In this document: positions 12,601 to 25,800 of the stretch, one piece after another
How the letters are laid out: every line of letters begins with the position of its first letter
Position numbering within the stretch: position 1 is the first letter of the stretch
Assembly (NCBI RefSeq): GCF_019649055.1
Contig: NW_026570223.1
Coordinates: forward strand, 2,728,001-2,792,000
Length of the DNA stretch: 64,000 nt
Direction: 5' to 3'
From: Paramacrobiotus metropolitanus
Taxonomy: Eukaryota > Tardigrada > Eutardigrada > Parachela > Macrobiotidae
Position numbers and translations under genes: made by a program
Notes under the pieces: generated by a model
The model's input: the letters and a program-made list of their open reading frames with translations, nothing else
The model's database searches: none
Told to the model about the DNA's origin: nothing

Positions 12601-15600
12601 AGTCAATAAGAAAGACTCCCTGTCATGCGGCATTGAACCTGCCACTGCCGGAAACCACAAAGGAACACACTGTCGACAAATCGCACGGAAAACGATCAAA
12701 ACAAAACCCCAAACTCAAACATACAAGCCCGGGTCAATCGCCGACTGGAAAGTTTTTATACCCATAAACTCGTTAAATTCCGCCGCTCTCGTCGGCTCTC
12801 TAATCACCCCTTTTCCTTATCAATACACACAGCCAGCAATCATCGCGTCTACCCACTCCACGACCATATATCGCATAAAAACATGACGGGCGAGTTTTAA
12901 TGTAACTGAACAAAATGACCAGCAGCTGGAAGACGCGTACAGTCGCTTATTTACCTCGTGCATTAGTAGCCACATCTGCCACACGCTGGAACGCGTCGAG
13001 AAAGGCCGAACTAGCCACAAGTGTCGATCTAGTTGAGTAAACAGACAGAAAAAACTCAGCATAATTTTAACAAGTGAAGGACTCTGATCAGATCTAATGA
13101 TCGCCAGCCAAGATACACTTGATTTTTCTACGCTTGCTCGGCGGTGAATCAACATAACTTTGTATAATGTAGTTTACAAATTATTTAACGCCAAACGTTT
13201 ATCACTTACTTGAGCGCCGTATGTAGTCGACCAGACTTCGTCAAAAAATCCTCCCAAACGAACGTACTCCCCTGCAATAAAATTATCAATGATGTTATTT
13301 GCGAACTTCTGATTACAGGCACTGACAGCGCTTTATAACGGGTTAAAATCGTAAACTGCTTAACAGCTTTGTTCAAATCGAAAAACTGATTCTCTACAGC
13401 GGTGCAGTTCGTTGAGTGTTGCTAAAATATTCAGCTCTGGGAAACATCGACGGCGATGTTACAAGTTACAACTTCCCAACATGCGTGTCCAAGTAAAGAG
13501 TTCATCAGTTTTATTTTTTTTCATTGAATTCCCAAAATTAATAACCTTAGGTTGTGAGCAGGGGACAAGCAGCTTGCAGAAGGCCCGGCATCCACAGAAA
13601 CCATACCATGCCACCGACTATGTATGAACACACTACACAGTACACACAGTAGTGATATAGGCGATATTTTCGGGTAAACTTTGTTTAAATAGCAAAAATA
13701 TTATTACAGGAAAAACGTAATGCTACGATTCGGTATTTTGGAAAAAACTGGATTACAGCTCACGTGCGGCTTTTTTTTGCGGAGACGTAAGAGCTCACCT
13801 AGATTGACAAGTGCTAATCTCCTGTATCAGTTTTCACACAATCGTAGTCGATTATGCAAATGAGGGGAAAACAAATCACAATCAATCAACTTCAGTAATC
13901 ACATTCATCCTCTTGTCAGCAAGCCCTCCAAAACTTCAACATCTTTAAAAAAAACTGCCAACCGCAAGCATATCAAATTTATATACTACTTTTCTACATT
14001 TCTATGCACAGAGAACACGACTGAAACGAGCACAATACTAGCAACATAAAATTAAAAACTACGTATTCCAAACCAAACACTGTCCGATTCTACTACCGGG
14101 TGGCTGAACAAAATGGCTTTCTCGTTTACCATGGTGCGCTGGGTTCGCCCATTATCTGATTAACGTCGTCTTAGTTTCACTGGAAAGAGCAAAGTTTTGC
14201 AGCATACAAAAGTAAAGTTAAACTAACATTAAAGAAAATCTTATCGGTTTTATAAATTATTTTTAAAATTATGGTGGGGTTGAAAGCTGGCCCGGAATAA
14301 AAAACCCGAGTTTACTAATTTCCGACTAAAAATTCTTGTTATTGAACTGAACAATTTACTGTATGTCGCGTTGCTATTTCGGATAAAGGGGATGTTTCTT
14401 GTTTTTTTACTGTAAAAAATTGCGATATCATAGTGGCCGTGTTTGAACAAGAGGCGGTAGAACTGAGAGCCCCCACATTTTGTTCTCGTGAAATCTGTAA
14501 GCAGACGTTTTGAATGAAGTTTTCTCACCAACCCTTCACCTGTTTATCGGGCTAAAACTTGCTTCTGTTTGAGCTATGTCTTCACTACATTTATCATCAA
14601 AACAATTAATTTTTGTTGCAGCCTGTCAAGCAGCAAAAACTTCTAACGAAAACACCCAAAATGCTAGATTAAAAAACCGGCATTTTTTGGGAAAAGTACT
14701 GTGTAACTTCCCCAGCACGTTCACCATGCCAACAACTTTTTTTCTGTTGAAACATAAAGTCCTTCTCTAGACAAAACAGTTATAGAAATTCGAATGATTT
14801 GAACGGGACAGAATTGCCACTCAATTTCGTGTTTGGCAACCGGGGCCAAAATAAATTTTGACAAGACTTTACTTGTCACCTTTGTATACAAGCAGGGTTT
14901 AATTTTCTACAAAACAATTCAATGATTTTGGTAGATGACAAAATTGTCTATCGAACGATGCTAAGCTGCTTAGTGTACGATGAACGGCTCGAGAGAACCA
15001 AACAAAAAACGGAGAAGGCCATTTTCTTCAGCCACCCGGTACATAGTAGCCAGTAGATCTATGGTAAACTGCAGGAATATAAAAATTATCTAAAAGTCGA
15101 TAACTTATCAAAAATAACCACACATAATTATATTACTCGCTAGTCGCTGCAGGCTTGCAGTTTTCAAAATAATACAACAGTCTGCAAACAACAAAACCGA
15201 AACACCAAGTGCAACGTTAGCTTGTGTCGTGATTAACAGAAAAATCTGTATTAAACAGAATTTCAATAAAATAAAAAACCGATCAGTGTTTTCTTGGAAC
15301 AAAGTGCATTTGTATATTTGATTTGATTAAGGCGACCACCTGCCAGGAGTAATAACAGTTAAGTACCCTCGGAATACAACTCAGCATTAAATTAACTTTT
15401 ACTTTCCGGCCACATTACACAACCACAACAAGCAGCTGTTCAACCGATTTATCTTTTTTATCACGTTATTATGCTTTCACAGCGGTTCCACTCATGTCGG
15501 TTACGCAAAAAAACGAGAACCAATCCGTCAATATTGTGCTCCAACAGTTAGCTTTACAGTTTTCCCGGCAGTACTAACACACGGCAAAACGCAAATCAAG

Positions 15601-16677
15601 TGAACGAAGCAGCAACGATTACCATAGAGCACTAAAGCAAACAATGGTGAATTTATTAAGAGCTTCTCAAATAACCTGACAAAGAATAATCACTCTCACG
15701 GCCCTATCGACTGGAACCGATGGGGATCTCCATGCGACGTCCATGTGGACATATATACTAACGTCGCTCACAGTTCTCTTTGAAAAGCGTATGGCGGAAC
15801 TGAAATGTCTGGCAAGAAAGTTGCATCAGACAATCAAAACCAGCTGAACACATATGATTTCCGAATTTTTACTACGTCTTGTACATTTTTATTATTCCGA
15901 CGACTAAACGAAGAACGGCATTTGCACCATAAAAATCTGCTCCTAATCTTCAAACGACTCGAAGTCGTAAAAATGGGCCAAGGTTATCGAAAATTAAAGT
16001 GCGCCGCAGCTAGCATTGATTTGGGAATCAACGAGCGAAAACAAACATTAAATTTAAAACGAGAACGAACGAGATATTAACTGTATTAAGAGCGCGCCCC
16101 CTGCGTATGAAGTGAAACAATAGCAATAAACTTTGTGTATACCAACTAATCCATAATTCACCGTCAATAAGCAACCAATAATGATTGTCTGTCAAACCTT
16201 GCAAACTATGTGCCCTGCAGGCAGGAATAAATTACTATTCAAAACCATCATAATACGTCCGAACTGGACACTAGCTGTTTCTCATGCACTTGAGTTGACT
16301 TGACAAATGAACCGGTCGGAAAAAGCTTCGCAGTGGAAAATTAAAAAAGAACTACTGTTAATTACTACCAAAGACATTTATGTGTTGATGTCTGCGGCAC
16401 TTGAAGTGAAAAATCGCACCTGAGCGCTTCACAGCGTTAGATAATCATTGATTGTGTTTGTTACCTTCATGTCATTCATGATCTGCTGAAACAGTCCAGC
16501 CAAGGCCACATTGCAGTGATCTTCAGATCCATTGGCCATCGCAAAGCCCAGCGCCGTGGACGAGCACGTGGAAGCAGCGGCGCCTGTGCCAGTCGTCGTA
16601 CTGCCGCTGTTCCCTCCATGATGCAGCAGGCCCGGACCGGCGTCACGCGACGGATAACCGGAAGTGGCCGTAGCCAT
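3619..16677 (-). CDS. MTSS1: MTSS1 / Missing-in-metastasis-like I-BAR and WH2 protein
   Basis: Twelve exons join in frame: 16677-16465, 13271-13210, 13028-12955, 8845-8761, 8585-8494, 8362-8288, 7797-7646, 7534-7292, 6688-6077, 5170-4792, 4494-4234 and 4157-3619 (928 aa). The N-terminal I-BAR (IMD) domain, about residues 50-300, matches human MTSS1 block by block: LAGLFQQIMNDMK, VWEDFLTKSGRLH, SAFLDAFQRVADVATNARG, EIGKCLTRM, PLQEKMEDWKK, QKKAKK, QAMIEERSRLC and MLSEMVHLEEITDSL. A conserved RFSSISSGDSGFIS motif follows. The C-terminal part is proline-rich and ends in a WH2-like actin-binding motif (GLFEQIRNGAFYLRKV). The family bends membranes and couples PIP2-rich plasma membrane to actin. 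The start is the first ATG in the open frame; the codon nine nt upstream is TTG. The 8494/8362 intron needs a GC donor. Confidence 0.95.
8846..12954 (-). other. Large intron 3 of the MTSS1-like gene
   Basis: This ~4.1-kb interval separates exon 3 (VADVATNARG) from exon 4 (EIGKCLTRM), which join with matching phase. I see no gene inside. A 121-codon plus-strand ORF near 9143-9508 starts with an ATG but resembles nothing I recognise and has AT-rich codon use. Confidence 0.8.
13272..16464 (-). other. Large intron 1 of the MTSS1-like gene
   Basis: This ~3.2-kb AT-rich interval separates the first coding exon (ending NDMK) from the VWEDF exon. First introns of this family are commonly long and may hold regulatory elements. 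I could not identify a nested gene or a repeat family in it. Confidence 0.8.
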
Positions 16678-19226
16678 CACTTCCAATCAACAATACTTCA
16701 TAAAACCCAGCACACCGAGCTGCAATAATTTCCAATCCCTGACCAGGGCTTATAGTGATTTGGACACACGTGCCGTGTTAATTAACGCCAATATTCATCC
16801 ACTCTAACCCCTGGAACATACATGTTTCGTGACAAACATCACGGCCATCGCTACAAAAGCTGGCTATTATCAAAATATGATAATTCTATGGTTTGTTACG
16901 GGTTGCATTTGCAAAAGGATCATTATCCCAGTCAGTCGTCAGCACTCACATGTACAGGTTCTAACAGAAAGTCAAAAACTCTAAAATCTACAGTAAAATC
17001 CGATTTCAAAATTCAACACCAGATGAAATGCAGCATCTTGTAATAACTCCTAACGGTTTTTATGATAACGTCTTAAATAGAATTAACACGGGAATGTCCA
17101 ACTTTTGCTCACATAACAAGGAAATCGACTGGAGAGTGCCAGACAAAACATCGTTAAGCAGATCGTCTGGAAGGTGTTCAACGCTTGCCCTCTTACGATT
17201 ATCTTACCAGCAATTCAATTGAGAAGGCGACAAGTAATATGAATCACACAAAAGAACGCCGATAACAACATCCTTTCCGAAAGCACGATATTAATTCCGA
17301 TACGCATAAATGCGGAGTCTTTTCACAAGTCGCGGCAGCAAAATCTGATTTTAGAACCGATGATGTCGACTTGCAATTGCCAGATAGGGATCGGTATGCT
17401 TAACAATTGTAGCCAGACGCTAATAAGGATGGCAGGATCAATGCACTTGGCAGGGCCCACAAACGCATGCGCCACAGCTGGTTCACAAACAGTGCCGTCA
17501 ACAAAAACTAGGCTTTCCCGCTTTTCCAGCCCTGATTCTTTGACCCAGTATATACAACACACAACCTTCCACAAACCGCACACACATGCACACGCAATTT
17601 TTACAAATGCCAGGGAAACATGTGAATTTTACGTCAAACAATCGATAAACGGGTTAGTGCTGTAAAGGGACCTTCGAATGAATGCCGAATACGAAAACTG
17701 GCACAACTGAAACTGTAGCCCTGACTGGCCGGCCTTCTCCAGTGCTATGCGTACGGCACTACGGCGTAGCTTATCTCATCCAATCAGAGCAAGAATCAAC
17801 AAAGCTTCGGTCAGTTGAGCTCCACCCACCTTGTTCGCCGTTCGCCGTCATAATTATATGCGATACAAAATAATTATTATATGCAATATTTTCGGTAGTT
17901 TTGAAGTACTGTATGTGTTTTACCATGTTTATGACATTTCACAAGCAATGCATGGAAGTGATGGAACTGAAAAAATTCAAAAATTTATATTTCAAGAAAA
18001 AGTTAAAACCTTCAACTCATTTTTTATAATTTCATAGCCTACAGGCTCGTTTTCTTTATGAATTTAATCTTTTCCGGGCAGAATTTACGTACTGTATTCT
18101 GTCCCTTAATATCGTGTAAATACAGTACAATAATAATAATATCTATACGTTTTCGTAATAAAATAAATTTATCTTTTTTTAAGTGATTTATAGTACAGCT
18201 TTATTATGAAAATTAATAATATTTAATAGAAATAACGGCTTGTATAACAAAACGTTCATTTTACTAAATATGTACAGCAGATATCGGTCATGCCGAAAAT
18301 CTTTGAAAAAGAACCCGTAAAACACAACAAGAGGTTTGAGCAATCAAAATTCAGAGGTGTAGTCGTGTAGACTGTAGAGTATTTTGTAGATTGTGAAAGT
18401 TTTCAAACTTCAGCAAAATTCGATCGCAGTACAGAATACTCAATGCCGCTGCATCTTTCGTCGATCTTTTTAAATGCGGTAAACGTTGCTGAAACTGCTA
18501 CTCATACGTCGCGTAGTGCGTAGTGACCGTACTGCAGTCTCCAGTTGTATTTATTTTTATTGTTGACCTTATTTATTGTACGCTATCGCATCTGCCGTTT
18601 TAAGGGCCGTTAAGTGCAGTGATCCGATAAAACATAGATAACGTTATGAATAATCAACTTCTCAGTTTATGTTAATACGGCGACTGTGCAAAGTTTCAAA
18701 CGGTTCACAGTCGAGTACTTTATGGCGCAGCTAGCAGTTTATGAGTTATGGGCCTTGCAACACATCCGATCCCGACTGTGGTCTTGTATACTTACGAGTG
18801 ACGTAATACGAGTATAGTTATGTAGCCACGGATCTGCATTTGGGCATTTGATAATGTACGAGTAAATAGTAATGTGTAATTTTTAGTTTTTTATTGACAA
18901 AAAATAGTGGTAGTACAAAGGTGCAGCATCGTTGAAATTTCTTTCTAAACAATTAAAAGGAGGTTCTTTGATAACAAATTAACAATATTACATTATATGT
19001 AAAACAAAAGCCGAAGGAAGCTTTCGGTTCCATGACTTCGATTTGTTCAATGGGCTCTTGTGCGCATGCACTGTCAAAAGTGGACAAATGACCCCTGGTA
19101 TAGACAAACAAGAACATACTGATTATTATTCAGCATTTATGCATAAACAAATTGCTGTACACCAAACACACGTTCATCGTTACTCTTACCGTTACCGGTG
19201 AGCTAAAATCGTCCCGACGATCTCAC
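16678..19226. other. Gene-poor stretch upstream of the MTSS1-like gene
   Basis: The region probably holds the 5' UTR/promoter of the MTSS1-like gene (reading left) and the promoter of the first four-helix membrane gene (reading right). Short ORFs are present (for example 17360-17665 +) but have no recognisable domains, splice-supported continuation or coding-like composition. From about 17.9 to 18.3 kb the sequence is strongly AT-rich. Confidence 0.5.
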
Positions 19227-20747
19227 ATGTCAGACACCGGTATTTTTCCATCGACAGTCACACGAATGATGCGCATTCTTGAGAACAACCGTCCTTTCCG
19301 GATGCATCCCAGCGTTGCACTGGTGGCGCTGGACGTTGTCGTCATCTTAGCGGGATTTAGTGCTTTTATCTGTGTTTTAGCAGCATTCTCTGGGAACTAC
19401 ATCGACGATGAAAATGTATTCCATGCGGTTGTTATGTTTTGTACTTTCTTTCTGAAATCCACATCGTCCATCTTGGACGTTTGTGGTGTTTGGCACTTTT
19501 GGCTCGATTCGAAGACCATTCACGTGATGGTGAGTGCTTTGTACTCTGTAAGTCTGCATGGATACCGCTTGCAGCGTCTTCCAGCGCGACAACAAAATAA
19601 AACATAGACTTGCTACAATATTATAAATTCATTGCTAAATTGAATTCGTAATGTTTGTGTACTCGTAATTTTAAATAAAGTTTGTATACATGTGGTTTCT
19701 GTATGAAATACAGTTCAAAAAAATATTCCAAAATATATCACGGAGCGAAGCGATTATAAATAATTAAGTGCGGCTAGAATCTTATGTAAGCAATACTTGT
19801 ATCCTTTATTATGCATTTTAAGTGCATAACAATAAACGCTGACAAGACTCCTTTGATTTTAAAAGTATGAAAAATGCTGTGTATCAAGTCGAAGTCGGTT
19901 ACAAGCTGCATCCAACTTTTTCGATTCATCTAATTTTGAGGGAACGCAGAGCACAGACTTGCGAGTGCGTCAGCGGTTATTTCTCCATTTTTATATATAG
20001 TATATATTTTAGCAAAAACTTTAATGTGAATCAAAATTTCAACAAAGCAGTAGAGAACCTGTCATCTTGAACACTGTACAGATTTTGCAACAATGCGTTA
20101 TAACAAAGCTGTTACAGTAACAATTTAACATTATACGGTACATCGCACTCCGCACAATCGCAGTTGACAACTTGACATAATCAGCCAACTTGCCCCTACG
20201 TAATTTCATTTTAAGATACTAGAGTAGTATCTTGCGTTACTGCGGGAAGCATCGTCCTCATATCACATAAAATTCAGTTGTTACTCAATAATGATGTATT
20301 TCATTTAATTGTGGTGGGAATTACAGAATGTTGTGGAGTGTTTTACCGGCACATTCTTCGCTCTAATATCTTCCTCCGTAGCCACAGGATTTTACGTAAA
20401 ACGCTGGGAGATCCCATGTGAACTTCAACGAGGACGCGGAAATTTCCAAAAATGCGACTGCTTGGTAGCCAGTATCGTGAGTCTAAAATCAGGAAAAATT
20501 AGACCTTTCTACCTTGCAGCTAAATATATGTCGTTTAAAACAACGGCTGTTACAATGGAATAACACTGCAAAATAAAAACAAGACTGCCCTGTACGTTAA
20601 AATGATGGGCACTCGTTTTTCTTGTTGCAGGTTTTGGGATTTCTGGCTGCTACCGTTCTGTTTTTAAAAGGTTACATCTGTTTTAAACGGGCCAGATCTG
20701 CAGACAGCGACTGCAACGCTGCTAGTATTTTGTTTTCTGATAAGTAG
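19227..20747 (+). CDS. Four-transmembrane protein, first of an adjacent pair
   Basis: Three exons join in phase 0: 19227-19529, 20327-20476 and 20631-20747 (189 aa, TAG). The predicted protein has a short basic N-terminus and four hydrophobic segments: VALVALDVVVILAGFSAF, AVVMFCTFFLKSTSSIL, GTFFALISSSVATGFY and LGFLAATVLFLKGYICF. A Cys-containing polar loop (CELQRGRGNFQKCDC) lies between segments 3 and 4, and the tail is basic. This topology resembles MARVEL-type tetraspan proteins, but no diagnostic motif allows a family call. The start is the first ATG of the open frame. The neighbour at 21641 has the same exon count and the same phase 0/0 introns, which suggests an old tandem duplication despite weak sequence identity. 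Function is unknown. Confidence 0.75.
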
Positions 20748-21640
20748 AGTCTAAATTTTAATCCTGCATTACTATGACTACTGTCGACCGAAATGAACTA
20801 TAATTATTTGCGTGGCGCGTGTACCGAAAATTATTAAAATACTCCCACTGACTGAGCTGTTCGTCATGGCACTATCGAGTGCTTTTTAGACATATGTGGT
20901 CATTTGAACTCATTTCGTAGTATGTTTCGACTCGAGCGAGTAAAACCGTACTCTACAACGATAATATATATTAAACTGGACTTGTGAGAAATCTGGTACG
21001 TACGTATCTGAAATACCTGGACTTCCGTCAGCCAGTCGATCTAAGGTCATCTGTTGTAACGGTATACCAGATGAATTACGAAAGGCTGCAGCGTAAGAAT
21101 TTGAACGTTGCAGACGTTTATTACAACTAACAGTACAATTTTAACATGGGTCTTGGTCAGAACAAAATTATTAAATGACTTTCCAATACCGGCAGCACGT
21201 AACTTAAATAGCTCGATTTTGTCGTAATTTATTGTATAAATGCATTTATATGCAGGTACCACGAGTCCACCACGATAACGACCACAACACCTTGCTAGTA
21301 TCGACAAATCATCTAATTAAATATGTGCCGATTAGCGGATCTCTCGATCTCGTACGAAGCTTATCTGTAAAATATGTGGATTATCATTAATGTGGTTATC
21401 TTGCAATAATTAATAACCTCCGACAACTTTCTGTCAATTTACACCTCGCTGTGTCGATTATAAGCGAAGATTTGTACTCCTAATCTCTACGCTCGCGAAG
21501 TACCGAAAGCGAAATAATGGTATTTCAGAGTACTTTGTAAAACTGCCCTTCCGAATAAATGCATTCCACGCTAAATTGTTTATTTTGCTCTTAAAAATAT
21601 TCAACCACAATCAACCAAGTTCATAGTTAACGCATTTCAA
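20748..21640. other. Intergenic region between the two four-helix membrane genes
   Basis: About 0.9 kb, AT-rich, with no supported gene. It should contain the 3' UTR of the left gene and the promoter of the right one. Confidence 0.5.
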
Positions 21641-22836
21641 ATGCCAACCACTGCGAAGAATCTGTACAAGGAAATAAGCCGAATCTCTTGTTGGGACACT
21701 TACGGTAGAACGAAGGTACTGATATTCCTGTTCTCCTTCAGTGCACTAGTTTCGTTTTTCATTGCATACGAAACCGATGACGAGGATGCTTCCATATCCG
21801 GCCAAGAAACATACCGCAACATCAAACGTGCCAATGGAAATCTGCTTATTGTCAGCCTTCTCATGACGTTCACTATCAATGCGATTCTGACGGGGATACA
21901 TTTAGGAGAATGGTTTTTTCCTAATAAATTTCTCACTAAAGAGGGCCGCTTGATCACATCGAGCTGGACATTCCGATTTTCGGTAAGACTCCTAAAATAT
22001 TTGTACCATAATGCAGTGTGACAAAGAAAATGCAACTGGTTGCAAAGCACAGCTTCCAAAGGCAAATTCAACGGTGCAGAGTACAAACATAAATACCACA
22101 TAGTTGTAGACTTGTAGTTAAATTACTAATATCTATATGTATAGATATATAAAATGATTTGTGTAGTATACTACACAAATCATATAATTATAGTATTATA
22201 TATATTAGTGTGATTTACAATGTATTTTATTACATAATGTAATACGTTATGAGTTTGTAATACTTACTTTATGTAGCACTTCCACTGCTGATTTAGATCA
22301 CCTTTCCCAAGATCTGCTGACATTGAAATTGAAGGCTTATAATTTGACGCATATCATACAGTCAAGTGTCAACTGGCAGTTACCTAACCGCAATTTGGTG
22401 TATTGTCGAAGTGATTCCTCAAACGCTGTATAAAATAGTTTTAGTTATTTGTAAACAAAATTGAGAAAACAATTAAATAATAATCTTTATCACAGGAAGT
22501 CTCGTATGGTTTGATATCGTCCGTATTGCTCCTCGGAAGTGCTTGCAGTTTGCTTTTTACGGATAACTCATTGGTTTACCACTGCACAAAATGGTGGTTC
22601 TGCACATCGACTACTTCAGCGCTGGTAACATATTTATTTCTTGATATTTTTAAAGAGTTCTTACTAACCATTATTGTCTTTAGTTTTTCAGCTTCTTTAC
22701 AGTCGTAACTACGATGGCAAACTTTCTCATCGGATTGTGCGAGACCTTAAAGGATGTGAAAACTCTAGAGTACCATTTTGGGAAATCGTACGTGGCTGTT
22801 CCCGTGGACAATGACCGGATGATCAGCGAAGTTTGA
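21641..22836 (+). CDS. Four-transmembrane protein, second of an adjacent pair
   Basis: Exons 21641-21982, 22496-22624 and 22684-22836 join in phase 0 to give 207 aa ending in TGA. There are four hydrophobic segments: VLIFLFSFSALVSFFIAY, LLIVSLLMTFTINAILTGI, GLISSVLLLGSACSLLF and FFSFFTVVTTMANFLIGLC. A polar acidic loop lies between segments 1 and 2 and the cytosolic-looking tail ends MISEV. The N-terminus is short and hydrophilic. The three-exon structure with identical intron phases matches the gene at 19227, so I infer a diverged paralogue. No family-specific motif was recognised. Intron 1 contains a 30-bp perfect palindrome. Confidence 0.75.
22154..22183. repeat. Perfect 30-bp palindrome
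   Basis: Arms of 15 nt (22154-22168, beginning ATGATTTGTG) are followed without a spacer by their exact reverse complement (22169-22183). The palindrome sits in intron 1 of the second four-helix membrane gene. It can extrude as a cruciform, or act as a symmetric binding site or insertion scar; which is unknown. Confidence 0.9.
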
Positions 22837-25800
22837 GCAGCTTTAATACCGCCATGAAAGAAAGAACGTATTCTGATCGGCTTATCACTGGATGTCTGTA
22901 TCTATCTATATTAAATGTACATACATACATTGTCAGTTCAATATTTTAACGTTCGTATTGATTCTGTATACAATTACTGAGCTCCGTAGAAAAAAACCAG
23001 CCAACTGAAACTGGTACCGGTACGTAAAAATTAATACTACCTACATTTTTAGTTTTTTATTCTTACAACATCCCAAAAAAATGGTAAGAGCTGCAACATA
23101 GGAGCATAAAACGACCATATAGTGGCGTATTGTACATCGTATAATTCGATTTTCAAGGCTGTCAGTTGCACACTGCAACATATTAATATGCTATTAAATT
23201 TTATTAAACTACAGCAACGCAGTTTCGAAAAACTTGTTTTCTTGTCAATAAACTTAAACTGAGTAAATTGTGAGCTTAAAAACGTAAAACCATTGGTCCA
23301 CTGCCCATTGACACAAACTTACAAACCAATTTCCAAAAGGCAACCCACAGTATCAAATTTAACATTGTTGTACTACAGTAATTTCATAAGAAGAGCATTA
23401 CTTATAATATTTTGTTAAAACTTTCGGACGATCGATCATCCATTATTCGGTACAAACGGCTTGCCATAAACACAAATAAAAGCGCTAAATTTTCGCTCTC
23501 TGTTCGGTTTCCTACATCTCGGTACATGCTACGTAAGCAAGGCAGCCAATCAGCATCCATGCAGATCTGCCTTCCACCAATCACGGTAAGTTTACTTGAT
23601 ACCAACCATTCATTAATTTCCATACAAAAAGCCCGCCAATAAACACAAGCGTTCATATGATCCAAACCGGACAGAAGACAGCAGCCAAAATCAACTCGTA
23701 ATGGACGCCATATTTGAGTTCGAAATTCGACCCCGGTATCTAACCCCCGAAAGGTGATAAGACAAAGAATGCGCTACTAATTAACTTACCGATCTCTGAT
23801 ATCAGATCAAACGATGCGCTACTGGTTACCGATGATAAAACATCAACTGGATAATTAAGAATCACACAGTCTCAAACCATACAGGCAAATCACTGCGGTT
23901 TAGACACCAAAGCAGGCTGTGATATGCAAAAGATGCCTTCGCCATAGAACAACAATTCTGCAATGTTCAAGCTGATAATCAGCTGACATCTACAAAAATT
24001 GATCCACAGGAAGTACATCATAAGCCGCATTTCACCAGTCTCTTTGGCGATTAAACATCGCAGCGCAGCCTTTTTACCGACGCCAGATCCGGTGCACGAG
24101 ATCGCATCAATGACTTCAAATCGACGAGGATTCAGATGCTTCGGTTTGCCGGTTTAAACATATCGATCAGCCGCAATATAATAAGTAACTATTATGATGC
24201 GTTAACAGCGAGTAGCAGATATAAACAAATCAGCCGTTCAAAACATGCCTTAAATCAAGCCGATAAGATTCTCTTCAAATGCGAACAAAACCATAACCAT
24301 TACCTATTATTCATAAATGTCGACGCGGTTACGGTGCCTGAGAATGCAAAACCATAACAATCTTCGTCGGAATGTGCGATCTTGAAAACAGGAGGAGAAT
24401 CGAATAATTTCCGGATAGTTTCAATATCCAGCTAACTAAACAAGAACAAATAATAACAACAGGTGCTCGCTCATGAACACGACACGGAACAATGGGAGAT
24501 GCATCTCGCTAGTTCCAAGGCCGAACACCACGCCTGCAAATTCATATTTCACACCCATATATAATACGATCATGCACAGTATGTAAAACAAGTCAAACAA
24601 CAGCTTACAATATAACTCTTCAAAAAAGAAAAAACTATAAAGAAAACTATGGATTATTTATCAGATTCAAGCCTAAAACACAACCTCGAATTACACTGAT
24701 GAGACTACGGAAGATTGAAAACTTCTGGAGGTTCAACAGCTTTGGTTACAACAATCACAAAATCAATCCGCTCTGGAACTGCTGTATCTCCACAGAAGCA
24801 AAATACGAAAACTAAAAAAACACAATTATCGAAGAATTTGAACTTATCGAAGATCTGGAAATTTCAGGAGTTTAGACTTAGAAAGTAGCTTACTGCTTAC
24901 AGCTTACACTTCGGAAATGGGAAATCAAGAAAATGAATGGATGCTAGACGTTGACCATCAAGAATGAGACGCATTCCAACTGACTGGTGTGGCTGCGCTT
25001 TCTCTTTTACAGCTGTCCAACGCTGTTTATGCACGCAGCACACTTCGAAAAGATGCCATTGCACTCTGATCTCGTGAGCGGTGGGGTAGCGCAATGAGGA
25101 TCGATCAGGACCGGCAGAAGGAGATACGATTCGGCTCCCGCCCAGAGAGACAGTCGATAAATAAAAAAGCTGCAGAGGGCTAGTAAATGGCTTTACCTCG
25201 TCTCTCGACGCCCAAATACAGCGCATTTTAACTACTGAACTCCGGTCTGGGGGGAGGCGCCTAAATCTGAAAGACCGGCCCAGACGGACGTGATACCTAG
25301 CCGAGACCCGAAAGATGGCGCCAGGGTCCAACGGAACAAAACGACGTCAGCCAGAACGTGGGAAATTCACATGCGTTTTCCGCTGTTTCGGCTGTTCCCG
25401 CAAACTACTCCTGGAAACCTAAACGTTCAGTAGTGACCTCAGTACATTCCCTTTAATGGTACCCCCTTTAATATAACGCTATTAATATTCCCTTTGACAG
25501 AGCGCATCGTGAGAAAAGAACTGCAGAAGAAAGACTACTCTAGAGTGTCTAGAGCATAAACATTCATAAGGTGAGAATCAGTGCATTTGCGATACTCACT
25601 GACTCACTGTCATTAATTTTCCTCTTCGCAACGACTTTGTTGCTGTGGCCTGTGGGCCGTGGCGCCTCTTTTGCACCCCTAACTCTGGGACCACAATGTC
25701 ATCAACAAAATTTCGGCTTCGCTTCTGCTTTTTTTTTGCTCTGCGGCGGTCGCTGTTTGCATTCTGAGGAAACCCTACACTTGGGGTGCAGACAAATCTT

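Noticed and set aside
24897-25331. 144-codon minus-strand ORF in the gene-poor region
   Set aside because: Composition and predicted protein look unlike a folded protein and no family is recognised. It could be a leader or transposon remnant, but I cannot support a CDS.
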